Below, one piece after another: positions 45,701 through 59,700 of a DNA stretch of 64,000 nucleotides. Source of the DNA: Amaurobius ferox (lineage: Eukaryota; Arthropoda; Arachnida; Araneae; Amaurobiidae). The position numbers were made by a program, and so were the translations under genes. Every line of letters begins with the position of its first letter. Positions within the stretch are counted from its first letter, which is position 1. Where the stretch lies: the NCBI GenBank assembly GCA_951213105.1, contig OX578137.1, positions 62,087,736 through 62,151,735 of the forward strand, given 5' to 3'. The notes under the pieces were generated by a model, which did not search any database, was not told the origin of the DNA, and worked only from the letters and a program-made list of their open reading frames with translations.

Positions 45701-48700
45701 TCGCCAACTTGACGACTTTTTTAAATGTTGCTAAATTAACGAAAAACTCGCCAAATGGATAAAAAGGACGCTAAATCAATGAAACTAACGACTCAATATC
45801 TTGGAAAGAATATAAATGTTTACTATAAAAATAATCTTTTTTTTTTTTTTTTTACTGTAAAAGTAGTAAATTCATTGCATTATATAAGGAAAGTCATGTG
45901 CTGCTCACATCAGATTTTTTTATATGTTGTCATCCGAAAAGACACTAAAAAAGCATTGTGCCGTGGATCTTATACATCATTTTTTCTCTGTGGAATAATT
46001 AAATTCATTGCATTACAAAGGAAAAGCCATATACTGCCCACGTCAGATTTTTTATGTCAATAACATCTATGGTTAGGCTTCCTTTGGCGGGAAAACTGAG
46101 TGTTACGAAAGATGTAAATACTTTGGACACTTATACGACCGAGCCCCCTTGAACTTAATCCCCCCGAATCTAATAGATAAAAATGTAAATAATTTTTCTT
46201 GTTTTGTCGAAAATAGGGTCCAGATTATGAATATATAAAAATAATTTTAATATTTTGAACATTTATTTCGAAAGGCTTTAAAAAGCAGCTCTTTTTTAAC
46301 TTTCACTCGAAGTATATAGTAAATTATAAAAGACAGATATAAATAGCAAACGACAAAAATGTGCACTAGAAAATTTGTTATTAAAATCAATGTTATTAAA
46401 AAATGCTCTTATAGTTTTTGAGTAATGGTCTTGTCAAGTTAAAGAAGAATGAACATTTTCCGTTTTTCACGTTTGTAATGCTTATATTTCAAAATCTAAA
46501 AGAGCTAGCTTTGAACAATAAACGAGAATCAGATTTTGGATCGAGTTCTTTTATTTATTTATTTATTTATTTATTTTTCGATATTACAAAAGTTGAGTTT
46601 TATTTTACAAATTGTTATTGCCCTTAAAACCATCTCGACTTCATCGGACTAGAGCCACCCCCGATTTTATTATTATTATTATTATTTCAGTTAAAACCCG
46701 TAGAAGATTTGTCAAGCGCAAAGAAAACACTCTAGCATATTCAGAATTCAATTTTTCTTTTCAGGGAAAATTTCATAATTTGAGTACCATTATACAGGGT
46801 CTTTCAAAAGTCCGTATAAACTTTAAAAATAGAAAAATCGTCGCATTGAGGTACGGTTTGTACCATAAGTATTGCCAGGACGGGGGGGGGGGGGGGTGTC
46901 TTTGACGTGAAAAACTTTTGTAGTTTAAAAAGTCACCTATAGGTGGCGCTTACCCGAATACCTCTTCCTGAAGTATGCAAATGAGACTGTTATAAAAGAG
47001 CTGTAGTGCTCCGTAGATTCTTCATTTGATTCATTAGTAAACGGTGCAAAGAAATAGCTTTTGCGAGAATGTTAACTTTGATCGAGAAAGCCTTGTTAAT
47101 GAAGCAGTATTACGTGAGCGGCGAATCAGCATCAGATGCTTTGCGAAAATTCTGATTTAGGAAGAAAAATCTAAAGAAAAGAAAAAGGCCTATCACCTGT
47201 TCAGGGTTACTTAGGCTTGTCACACGATTTGGCACGTACAGTAAATTATTTTAATTGTCTTTCCAATGCGTTCAGCACCACCTATAGGTGATTTTTTAAA
47301 CTACAAAATTTTTTCACGTCAAAAAAAAAAACCCGTCCTAGCAATACTTATGGTAAAAACCGTACCTCAATGCTATGATTTTTCGATTTTTAATGAATTT
47401 TTAAAGTTTATACGGACCTTGAAAGACCCTGTATGTATTTTTGAATGAAAAGAAAAAATTGTTTATTAATTTTCCTCAATTTAACCTCACACATCTTTCA
47501 TTTTGGGGTATCCCAGGTGTGGTGCGCCGTGCCCCCTTATGTGATTGAGGAAATAAGATGGGTGTATGTAAAATTAATTTTTGTCTCTTAGTTGGAAAGC
47601 AATATTTTAGGGTAACCAATTGTCATTACGGGGAGGTCTGGATCGTTTGACTTTGACGATAAATTTCTCTAAATATTGCCAACTTGGCGAGTATTGAAAT
47701 GTTTGAGAAAGAAAAACAGAAAACCGCTCGGTGCTCAAAGAATAATGTTATGTGATAGGAGAAATACATTGAATTGTAAATACATCAGTGTTTTGAGAAT
47801 TTTGATTTTTTGATTTGTGATTTCGTTAGGCATTTATTAAATTGAATCTGATGGTGGTTTCATGACTATTAATTAGCTGTTTCGTCTATAATATTTGAGA
47901 ATTCTTTGTTTTTAAGAATTGTGACTATCGGTTATTTGTAACCTTACGTTAACATAGTCGACCACGTACCCCTTTGAACCTTTTCGTGTGCAAAGGTCTC
48001 ACACGGCTATTTATACAGCAAAAATTCTTCGATTGATGATTGCTCAAAGAATAAATTAAGCTCAGCAATACTCCAATAGGTAGCCAGTCATTAGTCAAAC
48101 ACCAAAATAAAATTCCCTGACATTAACCAGGTTTTCCACATATTTTTTTTTATTCTTTTTAGATTTAAAAAGTAATAAATAAATGAAACAGAATATTTAG
48201 TATTTTGGATTTATATAATGTATTTTGTTATAAGTTTAAATTAATAAATGAATTTATATAGAAGGATATTTTGAATTTTCATTATACACTCTAACATTTC
48301 GTGATTATGAAAAGGTATTTCATTTATGGCATTATTTATCTATGAAAGAAGACCTCGTATATAGTGTAGCCAAGATTGTAAGTCCGGCTCTGCGTACTCC
48401 CTGAAAATCCTGAGATTTGACAAACGTTATAGCGGAATTGTTACAGGGAAACTCATTTATAAATGTGCATAACTTTCTATAAATTTGATAGGTGATGAGT
48501 TCTCAAAAATTTAACTGAATATTCCTGTATGTAACGACAAAATAATTTTTTTAGCGCTTCAGATTTTCCTAGACAGTATGCAATATTTTTATCACTTAAA
48601 AATCAATGTTAGCCGTTGAGAGGTTTGTTAATGGACGTCGATCGATGTGTCAACAGCGCGCCGCTAACAAGTCATTCGAAAGCCTCTACAAACACTCAAG

Positions 48701-50723
48701 TTCCGGGGTCTTCGATATTGCACACTTCAATTATCTCACTTTCTCAGTGTGCCATCTGCGATCCGCTCATGTTGGGAACTGTGAACTAAAGTAATATAGA
48801 TGAGGTACAAAATGAAGTTACCAGTTTGACTTTAAGGATAGTATAGATTCTAACGAATTCAAAGAGGTACCTAAAAGCACCTCAAATGTACCTAAAAATG
48901 TTGTCTGTTTTAATGGTTGAAATGTCAGAAATTATTAATGTGTCCAACACAGGATTTTCACTACAAAATGAAAAAATTCGGTTTTGTGGGAAAGCAATAA
49001 ATTAATAGTTTACGTATGTCTCAATATCCTCCATCTGATAGTATAGCCCTCCATCTGATAGTATAGTAATAGTAGGAGTAAGAAAATTTAATTTTCTTAT
49101 GATTTCCGTTGTAGATCCAAAAACAAAAACAAAAAAACACTTTTATGGGACAACATCAAAGCACTGTAATCGTTCTATAAATGATGACATTTTTTTTTAA
49201 ACAAAAAGTGATGTTACTTTTTATTTTTTACTAGTAGCGTAACGTGACATTTCGCGCCCTGGAGCAACGAATATCTTTACATGTATTTGAAAATTTTAAG
49301 TGTTCAAATTTTTTCTAATAAGGAATTACCAGCGTTCTTATCCAGGCAGTCTGTTCGATACATTTATGAACTATGTTTAACGCACTGTTCAATTCCAATA
49401 ATTTATGTTTTCCAGTGGGGTCGCCAAGGGGGTGGGGGTTTGGGTGTCATAACAAAAATAATAATCAATATATTTTGCATATATTTTTTTCATAAACAAT
49501 ATATTTTGAATCCCCCCTCCTCCAAGTTTTCTCTGTCGACGCTAATGTGAACTTTTGACAGATGTTTTTATCAATGAAGTAAGATTGAAGACTTTGAAGT
49601 GGATTAAGCTTTTATAAAAATTTGATGTTTTACAATTAACATTTTTTCAAGGGAAATTTTATTTAGGTATCAAACTAAGTGTTTTAAAGCGAAAACGATT
49701 TTATTGGATAACGTTTGCAAAAAAGATGTTTCTGAGAATCTCTTGGGAGAATTTACTATCAAAGGTTCTAAATTCCTGTTGTCAAGAAACGGTTTAGCAT
49801 AAAAAGAGAAGACCATTTTGTTAGGGAAGGCTTTTTATTGCGTCACATCAATTAATGCACAAAAATTGGCTTTTTTTTTATCAAAGCGAATTTGTTTCGA
49901 TCATTTAAAGTAATTTAAAATATTTAAAATAATACTAAAGCAATACTAATAATACTATAATAAATAATACTAATGATTTTTAATGGAGAATGTTAACATT
50001 GCGTAGTTGAATTGCCGTCTCTTTTTGATTGCACCTGGAACGGCTGCTTCATAGCGGTGTGTCACTCACTGCTTTTAACTTTTTTTAACATAATTATTTT
50101 TATATTGTTTTACTTTTTTTTACGATTTTTAAGAAACTGATGATTTTTATTTGGTCCAGTCTTCCTGAAATCAATAGATTTACGCTTACCGATTCAAATA
50201 ATACTCAGTTCCATTTGGTCAACAGATACCGTGAGTGTTGAGATATTATTATGACTGTAAAACATTTGCAAGCATGTTACTGAAGGTTTCAGGGAAACAG
50301 CTGTCTTTAATGGGGAATAAGGTTCCTAATAGTTATGATAATATATATATATATATATTTAATATCAAATGTATGAAAGTAATTATGGGATATGTATATA
50401 AATAAAACAGATTTCAAAAAATACCAAGAATGCCATGAAATAATTAATGGTCTCGTTCTGTTGTACTACTTATATTTTCTCATGTTATAGGTAAAGTCTT
50501 CGATTTAACGGTTCGGTTTGCATTTTGCATTGGGCTTTTTTCATGAAATACGGATTTTGTCCTTTCGGTATATACTTTGGTCTGGATGACCTTCTGTGAG
50601 TAGTACCGGCCTACCGGGAATGTTGCCACGGCTCTTAAGCATGCTTTAACCGGGGAATGAGGGTCACAACCCCCCACGGCCTCTAATGGTTCTATTCTGT
50701 TTTTATTCCTTTTATTTCTCTTG

Positions 50724-50802
<79 letters not shown>

Positions 50803-51596
50803 GAAGACTTTTATGATTACTTGTAATATATATACCCGAGAAATACCAATGAAAATTGCTTGTAAACTGAAGGTTTTGGGAAATCAGAAGCCTAGTGTAG
50901 CACGATGAGCTATGCAAAAAGTTTGGAAATTGAATAAATGGAATCTAGTGATTATAAAAGGAATAAAATGAATATGAAAAGCATTTCTGAAACCATGTAC
51001 GTTATCAAGGGCCATACATGTTTCATTAATGCTGAATCTACGTTTCTGTTTACACAACTGTAAAATGTATTACAGAAATAATGTAAATGGCCCGACGTAG
51101 AAGAAAAGACAAAGTGGATCAAATACACAAAAAATAAAACATGAATATAAAATATTCTGTTACACCAGCTTGTGGCTAATTATTGAAATGAGGATGCAAA
51201 GTATTATAAAGTAATATCAAAAGAATATAATGAAAATAAATTGAAAATATATCTACCCCTAGTACTGTGGTACTTCTGGAAAAGCATATGTATTACCAAT
51301 CATCTCAGAACGGGTTACAGTGAATTTTTTTGTTACTGACTAAGCAGTTTTCTCAAAGCAGGTTAAAGTGAATTATACGAATAGTTTAACTGTTAGAAGA
51401 AGACATGGAGTTTATGAATTATTTAGAAATGCTAGAGTATGATCTGTCAATATGTTGCTGTAATTGTTGCAAGTTTTTGAATTTAAATTTAAAATGTGTT
51501 TTAATAAAAGAAAAAATAAGATTGGGTGGGTAGTTATTTTTGATGACGGTGTTGATGAATTTATGAAGATGTTCTTTGTAGTAACAAGGTGTGCTT

Positions 51597-51643
<47 letters not shown>

Positions 51644-52012
51644 TTAATATCAAATGTATGAAAGTAATTATGGGATATGTATATAAATAAAACAGATTTC
51701 AAAAAATACCAAGAATGCCATGAAATAATTAATGGTCTCGTTCTGTTGTACTACTTATATTTTCTCATGTTATAGGTAAAGTCTTTGATTTAACGGTTCG
51801 GTTTGCATTTTGCATTGGGCTTTTTTCATGAAATACGGATTTTGTCCTTTCGGTATATACTTTGGTCTGGATGACCTTCTGTGAGTAGTACCGGCCTACC
51901 GGGAATGTTGCCACGGCTCTTAAGCATGCTTTAACCGGGAAGTGAGGGTCACAATCCCCCACGGCCTCTAATGGTTCTATTCTGTTTTTATTCCTTTTAT
52001 TTCTCTTGGCTT

Positions 52013-52075
<63 letters not shown>

Positions 52076-52349
52076 GGTTAATATATAAAAATATAAATGG
52101 AAATAAAAATGAAGAAGGAAGGCATCGTAAAGTGCTTACACAATGGCGGTAAGGGGTAGTGGCCTTACTCCCCAGTTAGCACTTTACGATGTAAGCACTT
52201 TACGATGCCTTCCTTCTTCATTTTTATTTCCATTTATATTTTTATATATTAACCCTTTATATATTTTTAGTGTTTTATGCTGGCTGCTATGCGCAAGTAC
52301 ACTAAAATTCATTTCAATATTTTTCTTTAGAAATCTATCTTTTATATCT

Positions 52350-52382
<33 letters not shown>

Positions 52383-52398
52383 AGAAAAAAAGGTTTGA

Positions 52399-52432
<34 letters not shown>

Positions 52433-55400
52433 AGAAATAACGCTTCGTCAAACGATAATTAGCTGAGCATTTCAGAAATGAAGCGGGAATTTTCATGAAC
52501 GCCTCTAACTGTGTTTTCTGACAGTGTGCCGAAATTATCAACAAAGTAGCTAAAAGAAGTGAGCAAAGAATGCAGATTGTTTTACAGAGTAGATACATTT
52601 TAGATCAAAATTGGAGAACATCTTTAAAAACTCACTATTATCCAATGACTGGACGTTTTGTGAGTACATTTATCCAAAAATCATTGGATATCATTCGTTA
52701 GAAGGTATCACGACCAGTTCTCGATATATTAAACATTTTACTTTTAAACAGGTTGCAACATTTTTTGAAATAATCAGAATAATTTGACACACTTTTACTA
52801 GTTATAATTAAACAAAATGTATGAGAGCAAAACAGATGTAACCAACAAATATCATACCTTGTGAAGCTAACCTGCTGCTGGCTGCACTAAGTAATTGATA
52901 AGGATCTGTAACTATAAGAAAGTTATGTAAATATAGTACCTTTTTGTATTCATTAAGTTATGAATGAATAAACTTAAAATATAATTAAACGAACTTTATA
53001 CAATGAAACCTAAAAATAGAATATCTGTTCTCAACGACCCTCTTCATTATAGATCACATTTCGGCGAGAAAAATATTTACATTATGTACAGTGTTGAAAT
53101 GCTACCAATTCTCAAAAAATGTTCATAATAAGTAAACTTTAATATAATGAAAAAAAATTAAAATACAATGAAACCTATATAAAACAAGAAAAATCAATTA
53201 TGCATAAAACATTGATTATGAAACACTTTCCAACTGCAAAGCAATTTTATTTAAACATCTCTAAAATGCGATACATTTAACGGTGATATTTTTTAAATTA
53301 TCACAGTACTACAATAATTTATATTTGAAAATTTAAAACTTCTTCGAAAAAAAATTAACTTTATTCAAATCACGTCATCGAAATATAAATCGCCTGGCTC
53401 TCTATATAAAAGCAGCGAATATTTCATTGATAAACTTTCATTCATTGATAAACTTTCATTGATAAACTTTCATTCAGCGGTAAAATTTTTAAAATTATCA
53501 CAGTAATACAATAATTTATTTTATTTAAAACTTAAAACCATGGAGGTAAAAGTACTTTCTAACTCCATACTTAAAACTTCATCGTAAAAGGCAATACCAC
53601 AAAATCGTCTGCTCCTCCATATGTAAACTCAATGAATGTTTCATTCACATTAGCTATATTCCAGACTCCAAAGTTAATTAAGTTTACGTTAAAAAAATTC
53701 AGCAATTCTTATACAATACATCTTACAGCTTGATGTGTTTACATTCTGCATACGTTAAAATTATGCTTCGTTGTAGAAATAATCAAAGTTTGATGATCAT
53801 TTAAACTAAAAAATATTGCAATTATAGATGCAAAAAAATTACGCAAAAATGAAGCTGTTTTAGGACGGATGCAACACTAAATATAAATTAAAAAGAACTT
53901 TAAAAATCACGATTTTGACACTTGGAAAAAGGATGGATGTCATATTTTATTTTGAAGTGGGTCACGTGATATCTTCATATAATATGGGTGCAATTATTAT
54001 TTTAATTTTTATTTAAAACCTCCACAACATATTTTGCTACCTTTCTGGTAGGTCGGACGGTCTAGGTCTCAACAACAACAACATATATTATTTTGATTTT
54101 TTTTTTATAGATTTTATGGGATATTTTAAATCTGCTTAAAAAATGTTTGAAAAATTAGGTCCCATAGGGTTCAATGTATTTCATTTTTTCAACCCGGGTG
54201 CGGTCCAAAACTAACTGGTTGATATTATTCATTTACATTCCCATATGTTCCACAGACCGTCTCAACAACATACTAAAATTTCATTTTGATGAAGTCATTT
54301 TTACGGCAGTTATCGTGCGAACGGACAGACAGATAGACAGAATGAACAAAGACATAAACACTTTTCAATTATGTTGTAAAGTGTTAAAAAATGCCTTTAT
54401 TCAAGTAAATTACATTTTACATTATATGTACAGTGTGAAAAATATTTTACATTATGTACAATGTTGAAAATGACTGATTTATGGGACCAATTTTCCAGAA
54501 ATGTTCGATTTATTTCGTGTTTGAGGCGTGTTTGCTCTTGGCTTCAGCGAATTTAGAATTTCTTTTAATCTCTTGCCTTTTATACATATGTTATTCTCCT
54601 GATCTTTATTATTATGTATACAAGGAGAATAAACAACGATGTTTGGGTGTCGATATAAAGTTGAGTTCAGAGCAGTATTCGAACTACTGTATTCTCGATA
54701 CACATGCTCTACTAACTGAGTGCTTGGAGCTGTATGAGAACCCTGCAAGTTTATAGAGAAAAGTAACAAAAATATTGTTTATAGAGTTATAAAATGTCAA
54801 TAATATTGTTCGATCTAAAAGTGGAAGTTAAAATTTAAAATAATAATTAATTGCTTAACTTTAAGCGCCATTAAAGTTATGAGCATGATCACACACAATA
54901 AAAAAATGCCCACACACTTAAAACAACTAATTTTGGCACCGGAACCTAGTGGTGGCGACATTAACAAGAATCGTACTCTCCTTCCCCAGCCACCAACCTC
55001 TCAGAAGGACTTTCGACACACAGATTTAACGTGCTCGTACTCATCGTAGACACGAAGATAGTTTGTGAAGCTCTGGTAATCGAACTCCAGTCCTACGAGC
55101 GCCTTAATCACTGGGTCTCTGTCTTGTCTCATAGGCGAACGTAAACACCCCCTGTTTAATATAGTCACAAATAATCCATACATGGATTTTTCTTCACATG
55201 AATGTTGAAATACATAATTCTATTTCAATATTTTCAAAAATAGTTATAAATTATTTAGGAGCTAGAAGTATACTAGTTCTTCGTACGGAATATACGTACG
55301 TATAAGATAAAGCATGAAGGAACTTAAAATTCCCAATTATGTGCAATTCCTAGAGTATTCTAAAAGACATTGTTATTCAAAACATTTAATATGATTCTTC

Positions 55401-56018
55401 TAAAAATAAATATAACAATATCTGTTCTTGTTATCTGCACGTTAAAATTACCTTCACGTGCAAATCTGAAGAATTAAATATCCTGTCACGTTTGTAAACA
55501 AGTTTACAAAATATGTGAAATTTGATCAATATATGCCAAAAAAATCTGATGTGGGCAACATATGACTTTCCTTATATAATACAATAAATTTACTACTTTT
55601 ACAGAGAAAAAAATGTTGTTCTTATAGTAGATACTTATAGTCTTTCCAAGATATTGAATTTTCTCACAATTAGTCGTCATTTTCATTGATTTAGCGTCAT
55701 TTTTATCCATTTGGCGAGATTTTCGTTAATTTGGCAACATTTATGACTATTTATAATTTGGCAACATTTATTTATACAAATGTCTCCAAGTTAGCGACAT
55801 CCCGCTAAATTCGTGACCAAAATCTCGCCAAGCGTTATGGATGGAGAAATAACTTATTCTTACAGCAGATAAATGAATATTGGCGTTCAAATACAAAAGT
55901 ATTACTCAAAGTATCTTTTTTCATGAATGGAACGAGCTAGATCCACGAGAATGATGTCACCCAATTTATCGCATGGTATTACATATGAAAAGTGAACATG
56001 CTTCTCAATAGGAAATTC

Positions 56019-56051
<33 letters not shown>

Positions 56052-56682
56052 TTGATAATTTTTTTGAAAAATGTGCAATATCTTAACGGTTCATGTTAGC
56101 ATTCTAAAATTTATGTCAATCGTTTTCTAATAAAAAATTACATAAGAAATGTCTATTTGCGTAACTTTATTAGCTGTTTTGATTTTTTGACGATTTTTTC
56201 AAAATTTCACTCGAAAATTTAGGGGGGTTCTGAACATTCGATTGCGTATAAAAACAATAGGCTTCTAAATGGAACGAGTTATATCCATGAGAATGATGTC
56301 AAATTTATCGCATGATATTACATATGAAATGTAAAGATGTTTCTGAACAGTTAATATTTTTATTAATTTATGGGATATTTCTGATAAATTTATATAAAAA
56401 AATGTGCAATATCTCGAGAACGGTTCATACTAGCGTTTTAACGTTTATGTTAATCGTTTTCTGAGGAAAAATTACGTAAGAAATGTCTATCTGCGTAACT
56501 TTATTAAAGGTTTTTTTTTTGATGATTTTTTTAAAATTTCACTTGAAAATTTAGGGGGGTTTTGAACATTCGATTGTGTTTTAAAACAATAGACTTCCAG
56601 TATTCAAGGATTGTGATTTGTGTACCAAATTTCATTCGAATCACTCCATTCGTTCGTGAGATATTGTCTCCACAGACTCACT

Positions 56683-56715
<33 letters not shown>

Positions 56716-59700
56716 TCACACACACACATCACCTCAAAAATGTTCAATTCGTGATAAGGGATGCTTGAAACGTGCTCTCCTGGGCTAAAACTCGAATTCA
56801 AATTTTCGACCCCGTCGCAATACTTTCCTTATACATCATGTATACAAGGAAAGTAATAAAAGCGCTAAGATGGTATTACAGAGTGAACCTGTATCACTTT
56901 CAACAAATTGCTAAACACAATGTATGAACCAATTGGTTAAATACAATTCATGAATTAATTGACTAAACACAATATATGAGACTGACTAAACATAATATAT
57001 GAGATTGGCTAAACACAATGAGATTGGCTAAACACAATATGTGAGTTTTAAAAATATTTTCCAAAATAAAGCAGATGACGTAAGGAATTCAAATATCAAT
57101 AATTTGCGTTAACTTTAAACCCGAATGTCGCAATTGATATTAATCCGGTCAAAAATGAAATTCTGATAAATTATATTTTCATATACATTTCTTTATTATT
57201 TAAATCGGAAAAGGTTTAATAAAAATAGTCTGCCATATAAAAAACACCACAGATATCATTTCTAAGAAACATTATAAATTTTTTTTCAAATAAATTTACG
57301 TGGGAAAAAATCTGAATAATGCTATTTCCATGGAAAGTTCGTTTTTTATTAATGTCTATAGATAACTCCTGATCCTAGAAACTCGAAACATGGACTAAAT
57401 TTTAAGTAGGGCTGTTCTAAGATTACTCACAAAATTTCATGTCATTCAGTGCACTCCTTCTCCCATGATGGTAAACAAACAAACAAACACATACAGACAG
57501 ACAGGCAGATTTTCAATTTTACTTATATAAGTTTGTCAGTTGTGTTTATAATGTCAAAGGAGGGATGACTTCATAAAGGACTTTTAAAAGTCCCTCGCGC
57601 AGTCATTTAAAAAGTTATATATAGAAAAAAATTTCTTATGTTAAATGTTTGAAAAATTATGAATTTTGTAAAGAAAAGAAAACATTTTATTTTTGTTTAT
57701 TAAAAAAGATTAAAGAATACAAACTGTTCATATCAGTCTGCAAAATCTTCAAAATCTAAAAGAAATATTCAGAAGACCAAAACATGGATGAAACCCATTC
57801 GAAATGTCCCTTTATCCTATTAAGTGTTTCATTTTCTTTACTTACTTCAATCCTTTTTACTTTCTCATACTATATATATAATATAGTATAGAGAAAGTAT
57901 TGTTTTCACTAAAATTTTTGAATCCGAGATTTAGATGCCAATATATGTTTTAGGACCCCCTGAACACGTATCGACTATTTTTGGAGTGATGTTCGTTTTT
58001 CTGTCTTTCATGTCAGCCTGTCTGTATGTATGTCTGTGATCGATTTCTTGTGTACAAGATTGCGGCCACAAATATTAATGAATTTTTACGAAACTTTATA
58101 TCCGGCTTCGTTAATTTTCACTTACTCTTGTCAAAAATCACTCACTCTTGTAAAAAATCACTTACTCTTATCGAAAATCACTTATAAAAAAAGAATCTAG
58201 AACTAGATAGAATTCTTTTAAATTCGAGCGAAAACTTCGAAATTTATTCGAAATTTATCTTCTTAACATGGCAGCATAGGACAACATTTGACATAATCAT
58301 GCATAAAAGGGTTTATTTATGGCTCATGAATCACGAGACTTAAATGTTTAAATCATTGTCGTGAAAGATAGTCACGATACAATTTAGAGCTCCTCTACTA
58401 CAGGCTGACTTATCAAGCATATTGAAGCCCATAGGATTCCATACTACAGTTACAGAAATTATAAAATAAGTGTTTCAATTAAATATTTTATATAAAAAAA
58501 GAAGTTTCAATTAGAATATTGTAGAACTTAGTTCGCACAAGCATGCTCCAGTATTTGGTATCCAATTATTTATTAGCCGTTGTTTTCTTCTTTCTTCGTT
58601 TCTAGGAAAGCGAAATAGCCTAAAACCCTTTTTTAAATGATTAGAGCACTTCGGCGCAAAACAACCACCCATAATTATTTCAATTATACTTACTAAATTA
58701 AAAATTCGAATAGAACTAATGCTAATGGATTGCGTATCCATCTAGGGTGGGCTTCAATATGCTTGACGAGTCAGCTCGTACATAGAGGAGCCTTAATACG
58801 ATTGCTTTTGTTCGTGACGTCATTATCCCCCACCTCCCCGGGGTACATTGTCAGGTATGGCATCAACCGAAAGACTTTTTCAAGCCCTTTAGAGAGAAGG
58901 GTAATACGCAATAATTGTAATCATTTGGCATTAGCAGTTTTAGAAATGGCGTATATAAATTTTAGGAATATTCATTTAATTAAATTTTATTTTATTATGC
59001 TATACTCACCTTGAACCTGTGACTGTGTATCAGAAGCTTTAGCAGTGAGTTGTCCTGCGAAACCTGAAAAATGCAATGCTAACTTACAAAATGAAATGAA
59101 TTTATACAAGGAATAAAACTATTTAGACATGCATAAAATTCGGTTAAAACTTTTTAGCCAAAATTAGCAGTAAATTATAATACAGCATGCTCACTCTCTC
59201 TCCTTGTAAACGTGCTCATTATAAATGTTTGTTATTTGTGTCGTCTTAGTTCTTGATGTGCCTGAGTTTTTTTATTCCTCATTCGAATATTTTTATGGTT
59301 TATATTCTTAAAATCCCCCCCCCCCATTTAATAGCCCGTAAATATGTTTTTATAAACAACGAACCTCCATGTTGCATTTTTCATTTTGAGGTTGGGATGA
59401 TGTATTTCCGAAAGTACAGTTTCGGAGTTTTTCGTTACTTTTCAAAATCAAGAAAAAAAAATATTTGGACTTTTCAAAATCACCCGCCCACTTAGTCGTT
59501 TCTTTCTTTCGATTCAGATAGTTCGTTTGGCACATTTGGCAGCTGTATTTTCACGCCTTATCGATAGACGGCACCTTATACCATGTTTGAATATAGTTAA
59601 GTCTTAGTAAAATCTTAGGAGGAAATTGAATGAACTGATAGATTCAGTTGGCTTGCTTGAAAATCCCAAGAATAAGCTGGAAGAAGGATCCATGCCCTTT

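Larger units (their letters stand above)
42752..59009. other. Large ETS intron (about 16.3 kb) filled with repeats
   Basis: Contains family B copies (43618, 45000, 55517-56858, 57854), a three-unit tandem repeat, a mariner-like element, direct repeats with TA microsatellites, a hairpin, family A copies, a SINE fragment and a THAP-like fragment. Stretches such as 46060-46790, 47434-50340 and 52430-53160 show nothing recognisable. Confidence 0.6.

Noticed and set aside
50480..50917. 145-residue frame with a Tyr-Ile run
   Set aside because: The middle is a translated TA microsatellite. Only the R1 part is shared with R2.
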